Shown: positions 34,424 through 44,715, numbered from the stretch's first letter. The stretch is DNA of 64,000 nucleotides from Roseitalea sp. (GCA_017642895.1 JAEPON010000008.1:1-64000); one strand, 5' to 3'. Notes: generated from the sequence alone by a model not told the origin. A program made the numbers and translations.

Positions 34424-35161
34424 TCAGCGCACCAGGATCGGCGTTCCGTCCGGCACGCGGCTGTGCAGATCGATCACGTCCTGGTTCATCAGGCGCACGC
34501 AGCCCGAGGACACCGACTGGCCGATCGAACTCCATTGCGGGTTGCCATGCAGCCGATAGAGCGTGTCCCGGCCGTCTTGATAGATGTACAGCGCGCGCGC
34601 GCCGAGCGGGTTGGTCACACCCGGCTCCATGCCGCCCAGCCAGATGCCGCGGGAATCGTCATAGCTTGCGCGGTATCTTTCCAGCTCCGGCTCCCGGTCG
34701 ATCATCTCATCCGGCGGGAACCATTTCGGCCAGCGTGCCTTGCGCTTGACATTGGCCCGTCCCGACCACTCGAACCCGGCGCGGCCCAAGCCGACGCCGT
34801 AACGGATCGCATTGCCGTTGCCCAATGTCAGGAACAAATAGTGCTGGCGCGTGTTGACGACGATGCTGCCCGGCCGCTCGCCGGTCGTGTCACGCACGAC
34901 CTGACGCAGATAGCGTTCCGGCACCCGCTCATACGGGATCGCCGGGATGGTGAAGCCGCCATCCCTTTTGGACGCATACATTTCCTCGAACGGTGGAAAT
35001 GTCGGCTCCGGGCCGAACGGCATGGCGCCGGTGCGTGTCGGCACCAGAGACAAGGGTTGCGTTCCGCCTTCCGGTGGCGGTGTCTGGGTGCATGCGGCGG
35101 TCGCCGCCAGGGGCGCCAGGGCCGAAAGACCGAGAAATTGCCTGCGAGATGTACGAATCAT
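34424..35161 (-). CDS. L,D-transpeptidase (YkuD domain)
   Basis: Periplasmic cell-wall cross-linking or lipoprotein-anchoring enzyme of about 245 residues. The N-terminus RTSRRQFLGLSALAPLAATAAC combines a Tat-like motif with a lipobox, so the mature protein probably begins at the cysteine as a lipoprotein. The YkuD domain holds IVVNTRQHYLFLTLGNG, the catalytic histidine in YRLHGNPQWSSIGQ and the catalytic cysteine in SVSSGCVRLMNQDVIDL. ATG at 35161 is preferred over 35173 because it sits directly at the Tat signal. Confidence 0.9.
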   Translation of the reverse strand: MIRTSRRQFLGLSALAPLAATAACTQTPPPEGGTQPLSLVPTRTGAMPFGPEPTFPPFEEMYASKRDGGFTIPAIPYERVPERYLRQVVRDTTGERPGSIVVNTRQHYLFLTLGNGNAIRYGVGLGRAGFEWSGRANVKRKARWPKWFPPDEMIDREPELERYRASYDDSRGIWLGGMEPGVTNPLGARALYIYQDGRDTLYRLHGNPQWSSIGQSVSSGCVRLMNQDVIDLHSRVPDGTPILVR

Positions 35162-35315
35162 GACGGACCCCATGATGAAAAACCCCGCTCACTGCTAAGG
35201 CAGCGGTCGCCGATTGGGAAGTTGCGGTCGGCGCGAAACGCCGCCGCTTCACGTCTCTGTGAGCGCTTTTGCCGCCTTTGGCCGGCAGCGTTGCAAAGCT
35301 GCAACATGTCGCCGT

Positions 35316-35966
35316 CTACAATTCGTCGAGCGAGCTGATCACGCGCTTTGGAGGATATTTGGCATATTCGTCCGGTGCTCCGCTGCGATTGATCCACACC
35401 GGATGGAAGCCGAACTTGCTTGCACCGGCAATGTCCCAACGGTTCGACGAAACGAAAACGATCTTCTTCGGTTTGGCATCCCAGGCGTCAGTCACCATCC
35501 GGTAGGTCTCCGGCGCGGTCTTGAACACCTTGACCGCGTCGATGGAGAACGTGTCGTCGATCAGTGCGTCGAGCTTTGCCGAATGCAGGGCTGCGGCGAC
35601 CATTTCGGGCGAGCCGTTGGAAAGGATCGCGGTGCGCGTCCCGTCACGGCGCAGCCGTTTGAGCGTCGGCCGCGCATCGGCATAGGCATCGAGCGTCCAG
35701 TAGGCATCGAGAAGGGCCGATCGCAAAGCGTCGTCGCCGACGCTGTGCACCGCCAGCGCGTGGTCGAGCGCTTCCTCGGTCAGCCGCCAGAAGTCGGCAT
35801 AGCTGCCCATCAGCCCGCGCACCCATGAATATTCAAGCTGCTTGGTCCGCCATGTCGCCGAGACCGCTTCCCAGCGATCGCCCAATGCCTCGGCATGCGC
35901 GCGCATGGCCGCATGGACATCGAACAGCGTTCCATAGGCGTCGAAAACGTAGCCGGTGGGGGTCAT
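35316..35966 (-). CDS. Haloacid dehalogenase, type II
   Basis: HAD-superfamily enzyme of 216 residues. Motif I is VFDAYGTLFDVHAA with the nucleophilic aspartate, motif II AILSNGSPEM, and VFVSSNRWDIAGASKFGF contains the S/N-x-WD signature of type II 2-haloacid dehalogenases; FKTAPETYR supplies the lysine. It hydrolyses L-2-haloacids to D-2-hydroxyacids in characterised relatives. ATG at 35966 is used; the open frame upstream overlaps the divergent aminotransferase gene and is not coding. Confidence 0.88.
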   Translation of the reverse strand: MTPTGYVFDAYGTLFDVHAAMRAHAEALGDRWEAVSATWRTKQLEYSWVRGLMGSYADFWRLTEEALDHALAVHSVGDDALRSALLDAYWTLDAYADARPTLKRLRRDGTRTAILSNGSPEMVAAALHSAKLDALIDDTFSIDAVKVFKTAPETYRMVTDAWDAKPKKIVFVSSNRWDIAGASKFGFHPVWINRSGAPDEYAKYPPKRVISSLDEL

Positions 35967-36087
35967 CTCGATCCGTCGGGTTGCAGGCGCGGGCATCATC
36001 CTGCAATCGCCGGCCCCGTCAAGTCGCCCGCGTTGACGCGTTTGCCAAAACCGGTCAATGCGTAGGGTGACAAGAAGGGAGCGACCC

Positions 36088-36954
36088 ATGGCGACGATAC
36101 CACCGGCCCAAAGCCAGACTTGGACCCATGTCGATGGTGACTGGCATGAGGGTAATGTGCCGATCATGGGCGCGCGGACCCATGCGGTCTGGCTTGGCTC
36201 GTCGGTCTTCGACGGTGCCCGCTGGTTCGAGGGCGTAGCGCCGGATCTTGATCTGCATTGCCAGCGCGTCAATGCGTCTGCCCGGGCGCTCGGCCTCGAT
36301 CCGACCATGGAGCCCGATGCCATGGTGGCGCTGACCATGGAGGGTCTCAAAAAGTTCGACGGCAACACGGCCGTCTACATCCGGCCGACCTATTGGGCCG
36401 AGCATGGTGGCTACATGTCCGTGCCCGCCGACCCCGCATCGACCCGCTTTGCTCTTTGCCTGTTCGAAGCGCCGATGATCGCGCCGCAGGGTTTTTCCGT
36501 CACCGTTTCGCCCTTCCGGCGTCCGACTGTCGAGACCATGCCGACCGATGCCAAGGCAGGCTGTCTTTACCCCAACAATGGCCGTGCGATCATGGAGGCG
36601 CGGGGACGCGGTTTCGACAATTGCCTGGTGCGGGACATGCTCGGCAATGTGTGTGAAACGGCGACCTCCAATATTTTCCTGGTCAAGGACGGGCAGGTGA
36701 TGACCCCGGCGCCCAACCGCACCTTCCTGTCCGGTATCACGCGCAACCGCATCATCGACCTTCTGTGGCAATACGGCTTCAAGACCACCGAAAAGGCGTT
36801 GACGGTGGAGGATTTCATGGATGCCGACGAAATTTTCTCGACCGGGAACCATTCCAAGGTGGTGCCCGTTGTGAAGATCGAGGATCGCGAGCTCCAACCC
36901 GGACCGGTGGGTGCCAAGGCGCGCCAACTCTATTGGGAATGGGCACACGGCTGA
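36088..36954 (+). CDS. ilvE: Branched-chain aminotransferase, class IV
   Basis: PLP enzyme of 288 residues that interconverts branched-chain amino acids and their 2-keto acids. Fold-type IV features are SSVFDGARWFEG, IRPTYWAEHGGY, the PLP lysine in TDAKAGCLYPNNG, the glutamate in GNVCETATSNIFLV and FLSGITRNRII, which binds phosphate. ATG at 36088 follows GAAGGGAG. The sequence deviates somewhat from E. coli IlvE, so a D-amino-acid or other class IV activity cannot be excluded. Confidence 0.85.
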   Translation: MATIPPAQSQTWTHVDGDWHEGNVPIMGARTHAVWLGSSVFDGARWFEGVAPDLDLHCQRVNASARALGLDPTMEPDAMVALTMEGLKKFDGNTAVYIRPTYWAEHGGYMSVPADPASTRFALCLFEAPMIAPQGFSVTVSPFRRPTVETMPTDAKAGCLYPNNGRAIMEARGRGFDNCLVRDMLGNVCETATSNIFLVKDGQVMTPAPNRTFLSGITRNRIIDLLWQYGFKTTEKALTVEDFMDADEIFSTGNHSKVVPVVKIEDRELQPGPVGAKARQLYWEWAHG

Positions 36955-36974
36955 TTGCTGCCCGGGCCGTTCCG

Positions 36975-37016
36975 AAGACCGAAATCGGCAGCCATCCGCT
37001 TGCCGAATTCGGTCTT
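36975..37016. terminator. Long intergenic hairpin between ilvE-like and sod genes
   Basis: Two 16-base arms, AAGACCGAAATCGGCA and TGCCGAATTCGGTCTT, pair with one mismatch around a 10-base loop, 20 bp after the aminotransferase stop. There is no T run, so it is either a non-canonical terminator, an mRNA-stabilising structure or a short palindromic repeat. Confidence 0.45.
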
Positions 37017-37101
37017 GAAGTCTACATCAAAGGTCAGGATTTGCGCCCCATCCGGAACCCTCCCGCGCAGGTCCGATCATCCGACGGAGAGGAACCCGAC
37101 C

Positions 37102-37704
37102 ATGGCTTTTGAACTTCCCGATCTTCCCTATGATTACGATGCGCTTGCGCCTTACATGTCGCGCGAAACGCTCGAATTCCATCATGACAAGCACCATCAG
37201 GCCTATGTGACCAAGGGCAGCGAACTGGCTGCCGAGGCGGGCATGGACGGGCTGTCGCTCGAGGAGATCGTCAAGCAGTCGCATGGCAAGAACCCCGGCC
37301 TGTTCAACAATGCCGGCCAGCACTACAACCACATCCATTTCTGGAAATGGATGAAGAAGGGGGGTGGCGGAACCTCCCTGCCGGGCAAGCTGCAGAGCGC
37401 CATCGACAGCGATCTGGGTGGCTATGACAAATTCAAGGCGGACTTCGTCGCCGCCGGCGTGGGGCAGTTCGGCTCAGGCTGGGCGTGGGTGGCCGTCAAG
37501 GACGGCAAGCTCGAAATCATGAAGACGCCCAATGGCGAGAACCCGCTGGTGCATGGCGCAATGCCGATCCTCGGCGTCGATGTGTGGGAGCATTCCTACT
37601 ATATCGACTACCGCAACGCGCGGCCCAAATATCTCGAAGCCTTTGTCGACAATCTCATCAACTGGGACTATGTCCTTGAAATGTATGAGGCTGCGACAAG
37701 CTGA
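37102..37704 (+). CDS. sodB: Superoxide dismutase, Fe/Mn family
   Basis: A 200-residue cytoplasmic enzyme that dismutates superoxide. The metal ligands are in FHHDKHHQAYV (first histidine), NNAGQHYNHIHFW (second histidine) and DVWEHSYYIDYRNARP (aspartate and third histidine). The glycine-rich GAGQFGSGWAWV-type segment (GQFGSGWAWVAV) is typical. Features are closest to iron-type enzymes of alphaproteobacteria, but metal use cannot be decided here. ATG at 37102 follows GGAGAGG. Confidence 0.93.
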   Translation: MAFELPDLPYDYDALAPYMSRETLEFHHDKHHQAYVTKGSELAAEAGMDGLSLEEIVKQSHGKNPGLFNNAGQHYNHIHFWKWMKKGGGGTSLPGKLQSAIDSDLGGYDKFKADFVAAGVGQFGSGWAWVAVKDGKLEIMKTPNGENPLVHGAMPILGVDVWEHSYYIDYRNARPKYLEAFVDNLINWDYVLEMYEAATS

Positions 37705-37732
37705 TCGCCGCACGCCGAGCACAAGACACATG

Positions 37733-37759
37733 AAGCCCGGCCGCCGCGCCGGGCTTTTT
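37733..37759 (+). terminator. Rho-independent terminator of sod
   Basis: Stem AAGCCCGGC / GCCGGGCTT, loop CGCCGC, followed by TTTG; 29 bp after the sod stop. Confidence 0.85.
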
Positions 37760-37863
37760 GTTACGAATTGTTCACAATAACGCGTCTTGATTTTCACGCT
37801 GCGGGCGCATTTGCTTTGTGCTGCGGGTTTTGGCCTGCCGCAAAAACATCCGGAGGAAAACAG

Positions 37864-38310
37864 ATGTTGCTGAGAACCTTGACGATCGCCGCGACCATGC
37901 TGGCGACCGGCGCGACGGTGTCTGTCGCGCAGGACGATCCGATCGCCGAACGCCAAGAGACAATGAAGACGATGGGCCGCGCGATGCGTGTCCTGGTTCC
38001 CATGGCGCGCGGACAGGCCGACTATGATGCCGAGGCGGCGCTCGCTGCGTTCGTCCAGATGAACGATGCCGCGCAGAACTATGGCGACCTTTTTCCTGAG
38101 GGGACCGAGACGGGCGGCGACACACGCGCCAAGCCGGAAATCTGGACCGACCGCGAGGGCTTCGACACGGCCGTCACCGCGTTCAAGGACGATCTTGCCG
38201 TGGCGGTTTCGGCCGATGTCGGCAGCTTGGATGCCTTCCGGCCGGTGTTTGGCGCGGTGGCGCAGAATTGCGGCGATTGCCACGAAGACTATCAGGTGCC
38301 CGAGAACTGA
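37864..38310 (+). CDS. Cytochrome c', class II
   Basis: Periplasmic four-helix-bundle haem protein of 148 residues. The signal peptide LLRTLTIAATMLATGATVSVAQ is followed by a helical body starting ERQETMKTMGRAMRVLV; the haem-binding motif CGDCH is at the C-terminus, as is usual for cytochromes c'. ATG at 37864 follows CGGAGG. The neighbouring gene encodes a second c-type cytochrome, so they may exchange electrons. Confidence 0.9.
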   Translation: MLLRTLTIAATMLATGATVSVAQDDPIAERQETMKTMGRAMRVLVPMARGQADYDAEAALAAFVQMNDAAQNYGDLFPEGTETGGDTRAKPEIWTDREGFDTAVTAFKDDLAVAVSADVGSLDAFRPVFGAVAQNCGDCHEDYQVPEN

Positions 38311-38386
38311 TCGCCTCGGCGATATCGGACCCGGACCTGTCGGCGGCGGCATGGGCCGCGCGCCGGCGATGAGCATGTGAGGAGCC

Positions 38387-39316
38387 TTGCATCGTCTTAC
38401 TGTCATTGTGGGGCTGCTTGCGGTTGCCGGACTGGCGGCTTTCTGGCTGCTGTCCGCGCCGGTCCGGCTTGCCGCAACCGATCTGACGGCCCTGGACGGG
38501 CACGAACCCGATCTTGCCAACGGCGAAAACCTCTTCTGGGTGGGCGGTTGCGCGTCCTGTCATGCCGCGCCGGATGCCGAAGGCGACGCCCGCGCGATCC
38601 TGTCCGGCGGGCTGGTACTGGAAAGCCCCTATGGCGTGTTCGGCGTGCCGGGCATCTCACCCGATCCGGAGGCGGGCATCGGCGACTGGTCGTTCGCCGA
38701 TTTCGCCGATGCGATGAAGCGCGGTGTCTCGCCCGACGGGCGCCACTATTACCCGTCTTTTCCTTACGCGTCCTATGCGAAGATGACGCTGCCGGACCTG
38801 GCCGACCTCTGGGCCTATTTGCAGACATTGCCGGTCCCGGAGAGCGCGGTCGACATACCCGAAACGGAACTGTCCTTTCCGTTCAACATGCGGCGCGGCA
38901 TCGGCCTTTGGAAACGCGTCTTTCTGAATGAGGCGCCGGTGATCGCCGACGATGCGCTGGGCGACGACCCGGTGCTGACGCGCGGGCGTTATCTTGTCGA
39001 AGGTCCCGGCCACTGCGGCGAATGCCACACGCCGCGAAACATCGGTTTGGCCATGGATGGATCACGCTGGCTGGCCGGCGCGCCCAACCCCGAGGGCGAG
39101 GGCCGCGTGCCCAACATCACCAACCATCCCGATGGGCTGGCGGACTGGACCGCGGACGATATTGCCTATGGCCTTGAATCGGGCTTCACGCCGGCCTTCG
39201 ACTCGATGGGCGGATCGATGGCCTCGGTCGTCAAGAACTTCGCCAACGCGGCCGCCGAAGATCGCGCCGCGATTGCCGCATACTTGAAAGCGATCCCGCA
39301 ACTGCCGGACGGCTGA
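38387..39316 (+). CDS. Dihaem cytochrome c
   Basis: A 309-residue protein with an N-terminal membrane anchor or signal (LTVIVGLLAVAGLAAFWLL) and two class I cytochrome c domains: CASCH near residue 55 and CGECH near residue 210. This matches the haem subunits of membrane-bound alcohol or aldehyde dehydrogenases. No catalytic subunit is adjacent. The start is a TTG at 38387 preceded by GGAG; no in-frame ATG fits before the signal. Confidence 0.88.
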   Translation: MHRLTVIVGLLAVAGLAAFWLLSAPVRLAATDLTALDGHEPDLANGENLFWVGGCASCHAAPDAEGDARAILSGGLVLESPYGVFGVPGISPDPEAGIGDWSFADFADAMKRGVSPDGRHYYPSFPYASYAKMTLPDLADLWAYLQTLPVPESAVDIPETELSFPFNMRRGIGLWKRVFLNEAPVIADDALGDDPVLTRGRYLVEGPGHCGECHTPRNIGLAMDGSRWLAGAPNPEGEGRVPNITNHPDGLADWTADDIAYGLESGFTPAFDSMGGSMASVVKNFANAAAEDRAAIAAYLKAIPQLPDG

Positions 39317-39325
39317 CTGCCCGTC

Positions 39326-41431
39326 TCAGTCCGGCCGTCCCACAGCCTTGAGCGCGAACGCGTAGACCTCGGCAATTTCCTCCAGCCGCGAGAAACGGCC
39401 CGACGCGCCGCCATGGCCGGCGCCCATGTTGGTTTTCAGCATGACCGGGGCGCCGGAGGTCGTGCGGTCGCGCAGCTTGGCCACCCATTTGGCCGGCTCC
39501 CAATAGGTCACGCGCGGATCGGTGAGCCCGGCAACGGCAAGCATCGGCGGGTAGGGCAGGGCACCCACATTGTCATAGGGGCTATAGGCGGCGATGGTCT
39601 GGTAATCGGCTTCTGAGGCGATCGGATTGCCCCATTCGGGCCATTCGGGCGGCGTCAGCGGCAGCGTGTCATCGAGCATCGTCGTCAGAACATCGACGAA
39701 CGGCACTTCGGCGATGATGGCGCCGAACGCATCGGGCGCCATGTTCATGACGGCGCCCATCAGAAGGCCGCCGGCAGACCCGCCTTGCGCGACGATCCGG
39801 TCGGGGGCGGTGTAGCCTTCATCGGCGAGATGCCGCGCGACGGCGATGAAATCGCTGAACGTGTTGGTCTTGGATTGCCGCTTGCCGTCTTCGTACCAGC
39901 CAAAGCCCTTGTCCTTGCCGCCGCGAATATGGGCGATCGCATAGACGAACCCCCGGTCCACGAGCGACAGGCAGTTGGTGTTGAAAGAAGCGGGAATGGT
40001 GATGCCGTAGGAGCCGTATCCGTAGAGCAGGCAGGGCGCCGATCCGTCAAGCGGCGTGTCGGCCTTCATCACCAGCGAGACCGGCACCTGTTCCCCGTCA
40101 TGCGCGGTCACCTGGAGCCGGCGCGTCACATAGGCATCGGGGTCGTGTCCGCTGGGCACCTCCTGCGTCTTCAGAAGCGTGCGCTCGCGCGTTGCCATGT
40201 TGTAGTCGAACACCTGGCTCGGCGTCGTCATCGACGAATAGGTGAAGCGGATGATGTCGGTGTCATATTCATGGGAGCCCTGCAGGCCCAGCGCATAGGC
40301 CTCCTCGTCGAACGCGATGTGGTGAACCTCGCTCGAATGCCGGTCCATGATCGCGATGCGCGGCAGCCCGTCTTGCCGCTCCAGCCAAACCAGATGGCGC
40401 GCATAGGCCTGGTGATTGAGGATCAGCCGGCCCGGCTGGTGAGGCACGATTTCCGACCAGTTCGCCTTTTGCGGCGCATCGACCGGCGCGCTCATGATCT
40501 TGAAGTCCTTGGCGCCGTCGGCATTGGTCAGCACGAAGAAGACATCGCCGCCTTCCTCCAGCTCATATTCGACGCCCGCGGCGCGGGGTTCCACCATGAT
40601 CGGCGTGCCGGCCGGATCGTCGGCGCGTAGCAGCCGGAACTCGCTCGTCTCATGATCGTGAATGTTGATGAAGACGAAATCGTTGAGCCGGCTCTGGCCG
40701 ACACCCATGAAAAAGCCCGGATCGGTTTCGTCGTAGATCAGCCGATCTTCGGCCTGTGCCGTCCCGAGCCGATGGTAAAAGAGTTTCGACGGGCGGTGGT
40801 TCTCGTCCATGCAGGTGTAGAAGAAGCCCTCGGCCTGCGCGTCGAACACCCCGCCGCCGGACGTGTCCTCGACGATGTCGTCGAGATCGTCGAGCGTGGC
40901 CAGATCACGAACGCGGCAGGTGAAATATTCCGACCCCTTGTCGTCATAGGCCCACAACAGTTTTTCATGATCGGCGGAATGGTCGGCACCGCCGAGCCGG
41001 AAATAATCCTTGCCGTCGGCCTCCTTGTCGCCGTCGAGCAGAATCGCGCGCTCGCCATCGGGCGAAGTGCGCGGGACGCGGTAGAAGCGCGGCTGCTGTC
41101 CGCCGGTTGTATAGGACGAGCCATAGGCCCAAGGCCCGTCCGGCGCGGGCACGCTTTCATCGTCTTCCTTGATCCGGCCTTTCATCTCGCCGAACAGCGT
41201 TTTTTGGAGCGCGTCCGTGTCGGCCATCAACGCCTTCTGATAGGCATTCTCGGCTTCCAGATGATCGCGAATGTCGCCGGCCAGCACGGACGGGTCCTTG
41301 AACACCGCCTGCCAATTGTCCGCGCGCAGCCATGCATAGTCGTCGCTCCGCGTGATGCCGTGTCGCGTGTCGGTCAACGGGCGCTTGTCTGCGGCAGGCG
41401 GTGTTTTGTCGGTCTGAAATCGGTGGGGCAT
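39326..41431 (-). CDS. ptrB: Oligopeptidase B (S9 family)
   Basis: A 701-residue serine peptidase that cleaves short peptides after basic residues. An N-terminal seven-bladed beta-propeller domain is followed by the alpha/beta hydrolase domain with the nucleophile in IVAQGGSAGGLLMGAV, the acid in VAGLTDPRV and the histidine in NMGAGHGGASGR. Length and YGYGSYG with RGGKDKGFGWYEDGK are typical. It is monocistronic and divergent from the glutathione transferase gene. Confidence 0.93.
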   Translation of the reverse strand: MPHRFQTDKTPPAADKRPLTDTRHGITRSDDYAWLRADNWQAVFKDPSVLAGDIRDHLEAENAYQKALMADTDALQKTLFGEMKGRIKEDDESVPAPDGPWAYGSSYTTGGQQPRFYRVPRTSPDGERAILLDGDKEADGKDYFRLGGADHSADHEKLLWAYDDKGSEYFTCRVRDLATLDDLDDIVEDTSGGGVFDAQAEGFFYTCMDENHRPSKLFYHRLGTAQAEDRLIYDETDPGFFMGVGQSRLNDFVFINIHDHETSEFRLLRADDPAGTPIMVEPRAAGVEYELEEGGDVFFVLTNADGAKDFKIMSAPVDAPQKANWSEIVPHQPGRLILNHQAYARHLVWLERQDGLPRIAIMDRHSSEVHHIAFDEEAYALGLQGSHEYDTDIIRFTYSSMTTPSQVFDYNMATRERTLLKTQEVPSGHDPDAYVTRRLQVTAHDGEQVPVSLVMKADTPLDGSAPCLLYGYGSYGITIPASFNTNCLSLVDRGFVYAIAHIRGGKDKGFGWYEDGKRQSKTNTFSDFIAVARHLADEGYTAPDRIVAQGGSAGGLLMGAVMNMAPDAFGAIIAEVPFVDVLTTMLDDTLPLTPPEWPEWGNPIASEADYQTIAAYSPYDNVGALPYPPMLAVAGLTDPRVTYWEPAKWVAKLRDRTTSGAPVMLKTNMGAGHGGASGRFSRLEEIAEVYAFALKAVGRPD

Positions 41432-41525
41432 GATCGGTTCCGCTGTGCTTGTCTCGGCAACCTAGGTACGATGCCCAGCGATGATTGCAATCGCGCCGAA
41501 GCGAATTCGTTCCGGAGGACGGTCG

Positions 41526-42158
41526 ATGGCCCTGACATTTTACACAAACCCGATGAGCCGGGCGCAGATCGTCCGTTGGGCGCTGCACGAGGCCGGTGCG
41601 GATCATCAGGAGCGCATCCTGGGTTTCGGCGCCGAGATTAAGAGCGCCGATTATCTGGCCGTCAACCCGATGGGCAAGGTCCCCGCGATCGATCATGACG
41701 GCATGATCGTCACCGAGGCGGCGGCGATTTGCCTTTACCTGGCGGAGGCATTTCCCGAAGCCGGTCTTGCGCCGCGCACGCTAGCGGAGAAAGCCGACTG
41801 CTATCGCTGGATGTTCTTTTCTGCTGGGCCGGTCGAACAGGCCATCACGTCGCACGCGATGAAATGGGATAAGGGGCTGGACGCGAAGATGTCGGCAACG
41901 CTTGGTTTCGGGACCTTCGATGCGGTTGTCGACACGCTGTCCGCCCTGCTTGAAGGCCGCACCTATGTCAGTGGCGACCGCTTCACCGTGGCCGACATCT
42001 ATGTTGGTGCCCAGATCGACTGGGGCCTGCAATTCGGCACGCTGCCCGCCAAGGCGGCCTTCGAGGCCTATGCCGCACGTTTGCGGGCGCGGGATGCGTA
42101 CAAGGCCGCCAAGCAGATCGATGCCGATCACATTGCGGCGATGCAGGCCAAAGGCTGA
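41526..42158 (+). CDS. Glutathione S-transferase family protein
   Basis: A 210-residue GST-like protein. The thioredoxin-like N-terminal domain reads LTFYTNPMSRAQIVRWALHE, with YLAVNPMGKVPAIDHDG and VTEAAAICLYLAE forming the glutathione site; the C-terminal helical domain contains VSGDRFTVADIYVGAQIDW. The N-terminal serine in PMSRAQ may be the catalytic residue. ATG at 41526 has CCGGAGGAC upstream. Substrate unknown. Confidence 0.9.
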   Translation: MALTFYTNPMSRAQIVRWALHEAGADHQERILGFGAEIKSADYLAVNPMGKVPAIDHDGMIVTEAAAICLYLAEAFPEAGLAPRTLAEKADCYRWMFFSAGPVEQAITSHAMKWDKGLDAKMSATLGFGTFDAVVDTLSALLEGRTYVSGDRFTVADIYVGAQIDWGLQFGTLPAKAAFEAYAARLRARDAYKAAKQIDADHIAAMQAKG

Positions 42159-42344
42159 AACACCGCATCCAAGCGGTCCTGATGGCGAAAACGAGCCGTT
42201 TCACGCCGAATCTTGCGAGAATCCGCAAAATCGGGTGGGCACTATCTTGCCTAGCCATCACTTGCCGCCTAAATCCGGCGCAAACTACAACAATCACGCC
42301 ACTTTTTTGTCCCGCGCAGAAAAGACAACCTACGCCAAGACCTC

Positions 42345-44711
42345 ATGGATCTGACGTTTCTCGCCTTCTTTGCGCCCTTCATCGCCGCCGTCTTTGCGCC
42401 GTTCCTTGTCCGGCTTTTGGGGCACAATGCGGCGTGGGTTCTGGCCGTCGTCCCCGCCCTGATCTTCGCCCATTTCGCCGGCTTCCTGCCCGAAGTGGCC
42501 GACGGTGGACAGGTGACGGGCGGTGTCCAGTGGATTCCCACCTTCAACGTCAATTTCTCCTGGCTGATCGATGGCCTGTCCCTGACCTTTGCCCTTTTGA
42601 TCTCGGGGATCGGCACGCTGATCGTGCTTTATGCGGGCGGCTACATGAAGGGCCATCCGCAACAGGGCCGCTTCCTGTGCTTCATCCTGATGTTCATGGG
42701 CGCGATGCAGGGACTGGTCCTGTCGGACTCCTTCTTCATGTTCTTCGTTTTCTGGGAACTGACCTCGATCACCTCCTTCCTGCTGATCGGGTTCAACCAC
42801 AGTGCCGAACGCTCGCGCCGCGCGGCGATGCAGGCCCTCGTCGTCACCGGCGGCGGCGGGCTGATCCTGCTGGCCGGGCTGATCTTCCTTTGGAACATGA
42901 CCGGCGTCAGCGAATTCTCGCTGCTGTTGGGCACCGGCGATCTGGTGCGCGAGAGCCCGTTCTATCTGGCCGCGCTGATCCTGGTGCTCGGCGGCGCCTT
43001 CACCAAGTCGGCGCAGTTTCCGCTGCATTTCTGGTTGCCCAACGCGATGGAGGCGCCGACGCCCGTGTCGGCCTATCTGCATTCGGCAACGATGGTCAAA
43101 GCCGGCGTCTATCTGGTGATGCGGCTCAATCCCGTGCTCGGCGAGACGGTGGCCTGGGAAACCATCCTGCCGCTTTTCGGTGGGGCCACGCTGCTTGTGG
43201 GGACGTTCCTCGCCGTGCGCCAGACCGACCTGAAGCTGATGCTCGCCTATACGACCGTCGCCTCGCTCGGCCTTCTGGTCATGCTGACCGGGTTCGGCAC
43301 CGAAAAGGCGATCGAGGGCGCGGTGCTTTATCTGGTCGCCCATTCCCTGTTCAAGGGCGCGCTGTTCATGGTTGCCGGCAATGTCGACCATGAGGCCGGC
43401 ACGCGCGACGTCACCAAGCTCGGCGGGCTCCTCGCTGCCATGCCGATCACCTTTGGCGCGGCGATTCTCTCGGCGTTTTCGATGGCCGGCCTGCCGCCTT
43501 TTGTCGGCTTCCTTGCCAAGGAGGAAATCTATTACGGCATCGCCGCTTCCGATCCCTGGTCGATCTTCATCACGGCCGTTGCCATCGTCGGCAATGCGCT
43601 GATGCTGGTGATCGGCCTCGCCGTTGCCGTCAAACCGTTCCTCGGGCCGAAAATCGAGACACCGAAAAGCGCGCACGAGGCGCCACTCCTGATGTTCGCC
43701 GGGCCGGTGCTGCTCGCCGCGTTGAGCCTTGCCGCCGCGCTTTGGTCGGGCCTGTTCCACCAGTTCATTTCGAGCCCCATGGCATCGGCCGTCGCCGGTG
43801 TGCCGCTGGAGATCACCATCTCGATCGTGCCCAAACCCGGCCTTGCCCTGACGCTGTCGATTGTCACAATCGCGTTGGGTGTGGCGCTCTATTTCGGGCT
43901 GGCCGGCCTGCGATCCGCCATGGCGGCCACGCTCAAGGCGATCGGCTGGGGTCCCGACCATGGCTTCGACCAGTTCATGCAAGGGCTCGTGCGCCTGTCG
44001 GTCGTCCTGACGCGGACGCTGCAGAATGGCCGCATGGAGTTCTACATGACCGTGACCTTCGTTCTGCTGGCCCTGTGGCTGTTCCGGACCATGTTCGTGG
44101 CCGATGAATGGCCGGCCCTGCCGGCCTTCCCGGTCTTGTCCATCTATGAATGGGTGACGGTCTTGATCATCGCGATCGGCCTCATCGCGATCGTGCGCGC
44201 CAAGAACCGCCTGACCGCGATCGTCTCGCTCGGCATTCAGGGGTTCGCCGTCGCGATCCTGTTCATGCTGATGGGCGCGCCGGACCTGTCTTTCACCCAG
44301 TTCATGGTGGAGACGCTGACCGTGGTCATTCTCGCGCTGGCGATGACGCGCCTGCGCCTGTCGCCGCAGGACCATCGTTCGGCGGGCCAGACCATGCTCG
44401 GCGGCACGATCGCCGTCGCGTGTGGCGTGGCGCTGACCTTCATCTTGTTGCAGATTCTCCAGACGCCATTCGACCGGACGCTGACAGACTTCTTCAACCT
44501 CTACTCCTATTCGATCGCCCAGGGGCGCAACATCGTCAACGTGATCCTCGTCGACTTCCGCGGCGTGGATACGTTCGGCGAAATCGGCGTCGTGATGGTT
44601 GCCGGGCTGGCGATCCTCGCGCTTTTGCGCATCGTACCCAAGCGCTCGCTTGGCAGCGCGCCGGCGCCGCGCATACCCGAGGCCGAACCGGTCGCCGTGG
44701 GAAGGGATTGA
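42345..44711 (+). CDS. mnhA: Na+/H+ antiporter subunit A (Mrp/Mnh/Pha)
   Basis: Largest subunit of the Mrp cation/proton antiporter, 788 residues with about 20 hydrophobic segments. It contains the NADH-quinone oxidoreductase-like antiporter domain ([18 protein letters not shown] with the key glutamate, [30 protein letters not shown] split here in its known order) and a C-terminal DUF4040/MnhB-like part ([31 protein letters not shown]). It heads a seven-gene operon and confers sodium or potassium efflux and pH homeostasis. Confidence 0.93.
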   Translation: MDLTFLAFFAPFIAAVFAPFLVRLLGHNAAWVLAVVPALIFAHFAGFLPEVADGGQVTGGVQWIPTFNVNFSWLIDGLSLTFALLISGIGTLIVLYAGGYMKGHPQQGRFLCFILMFMGAMQGLVLSDSFFMFFVFWELTSITSFLLIGFNHSAERSRRAAMQALVVTGGGGLILLAGLIFLWNMTGVSEFSLLLGTGDLVRESPFYLAALILVLGGAFTKSAQFPLHFWLPNAMEAPTPVSAYLHSATMVKAGVYLVMRLNPVLGETVAWETILPLFGGATLLVGTFLAVRQTDLKLMLAYTTVASLGLLVMLTGFGTEKAIEGAVLYLVAHSLFKGALFMVAGNVDHEAGTRDVTKLGGLLAAMPITFGAAILSAFSMAGLPPFVGFLAKEEIYYGIAASDPWSIFITAVAIVGNALMLVIGLAVAVKPFLGPKIETPKSAHEAPLLMFAGPVLLAALSLAAALWSGLFHQFISSPMASAVAGVPLEITISIVPKPGLALTLSIVTIALGVALYFGLAGLRSAMAATLKAIGWGPDHGFDQFMQGLVRLSVVLTRTLQNGRMEFYMTVTFVLLALWLFRTMFVADEWPALPAFPVLSIYEWVTVLIIAIGLIAIVRAKNRLTAIVSLGIQGFAVAILFMLMGAPDLSFTQFMVETLTVVILALAMTRLRLSPQDHRSAGQTMLGGTIAVACGVALTFILLQILQTPFDRTLTDFFNLYSYSIAQGRNIVNVILVDFRGVDTFGEIGVVMVAGLAILALLRIVPKRSLGSAPAPRIPEAEPVAVGRD

Positions 44712-44715
44712 ACCG

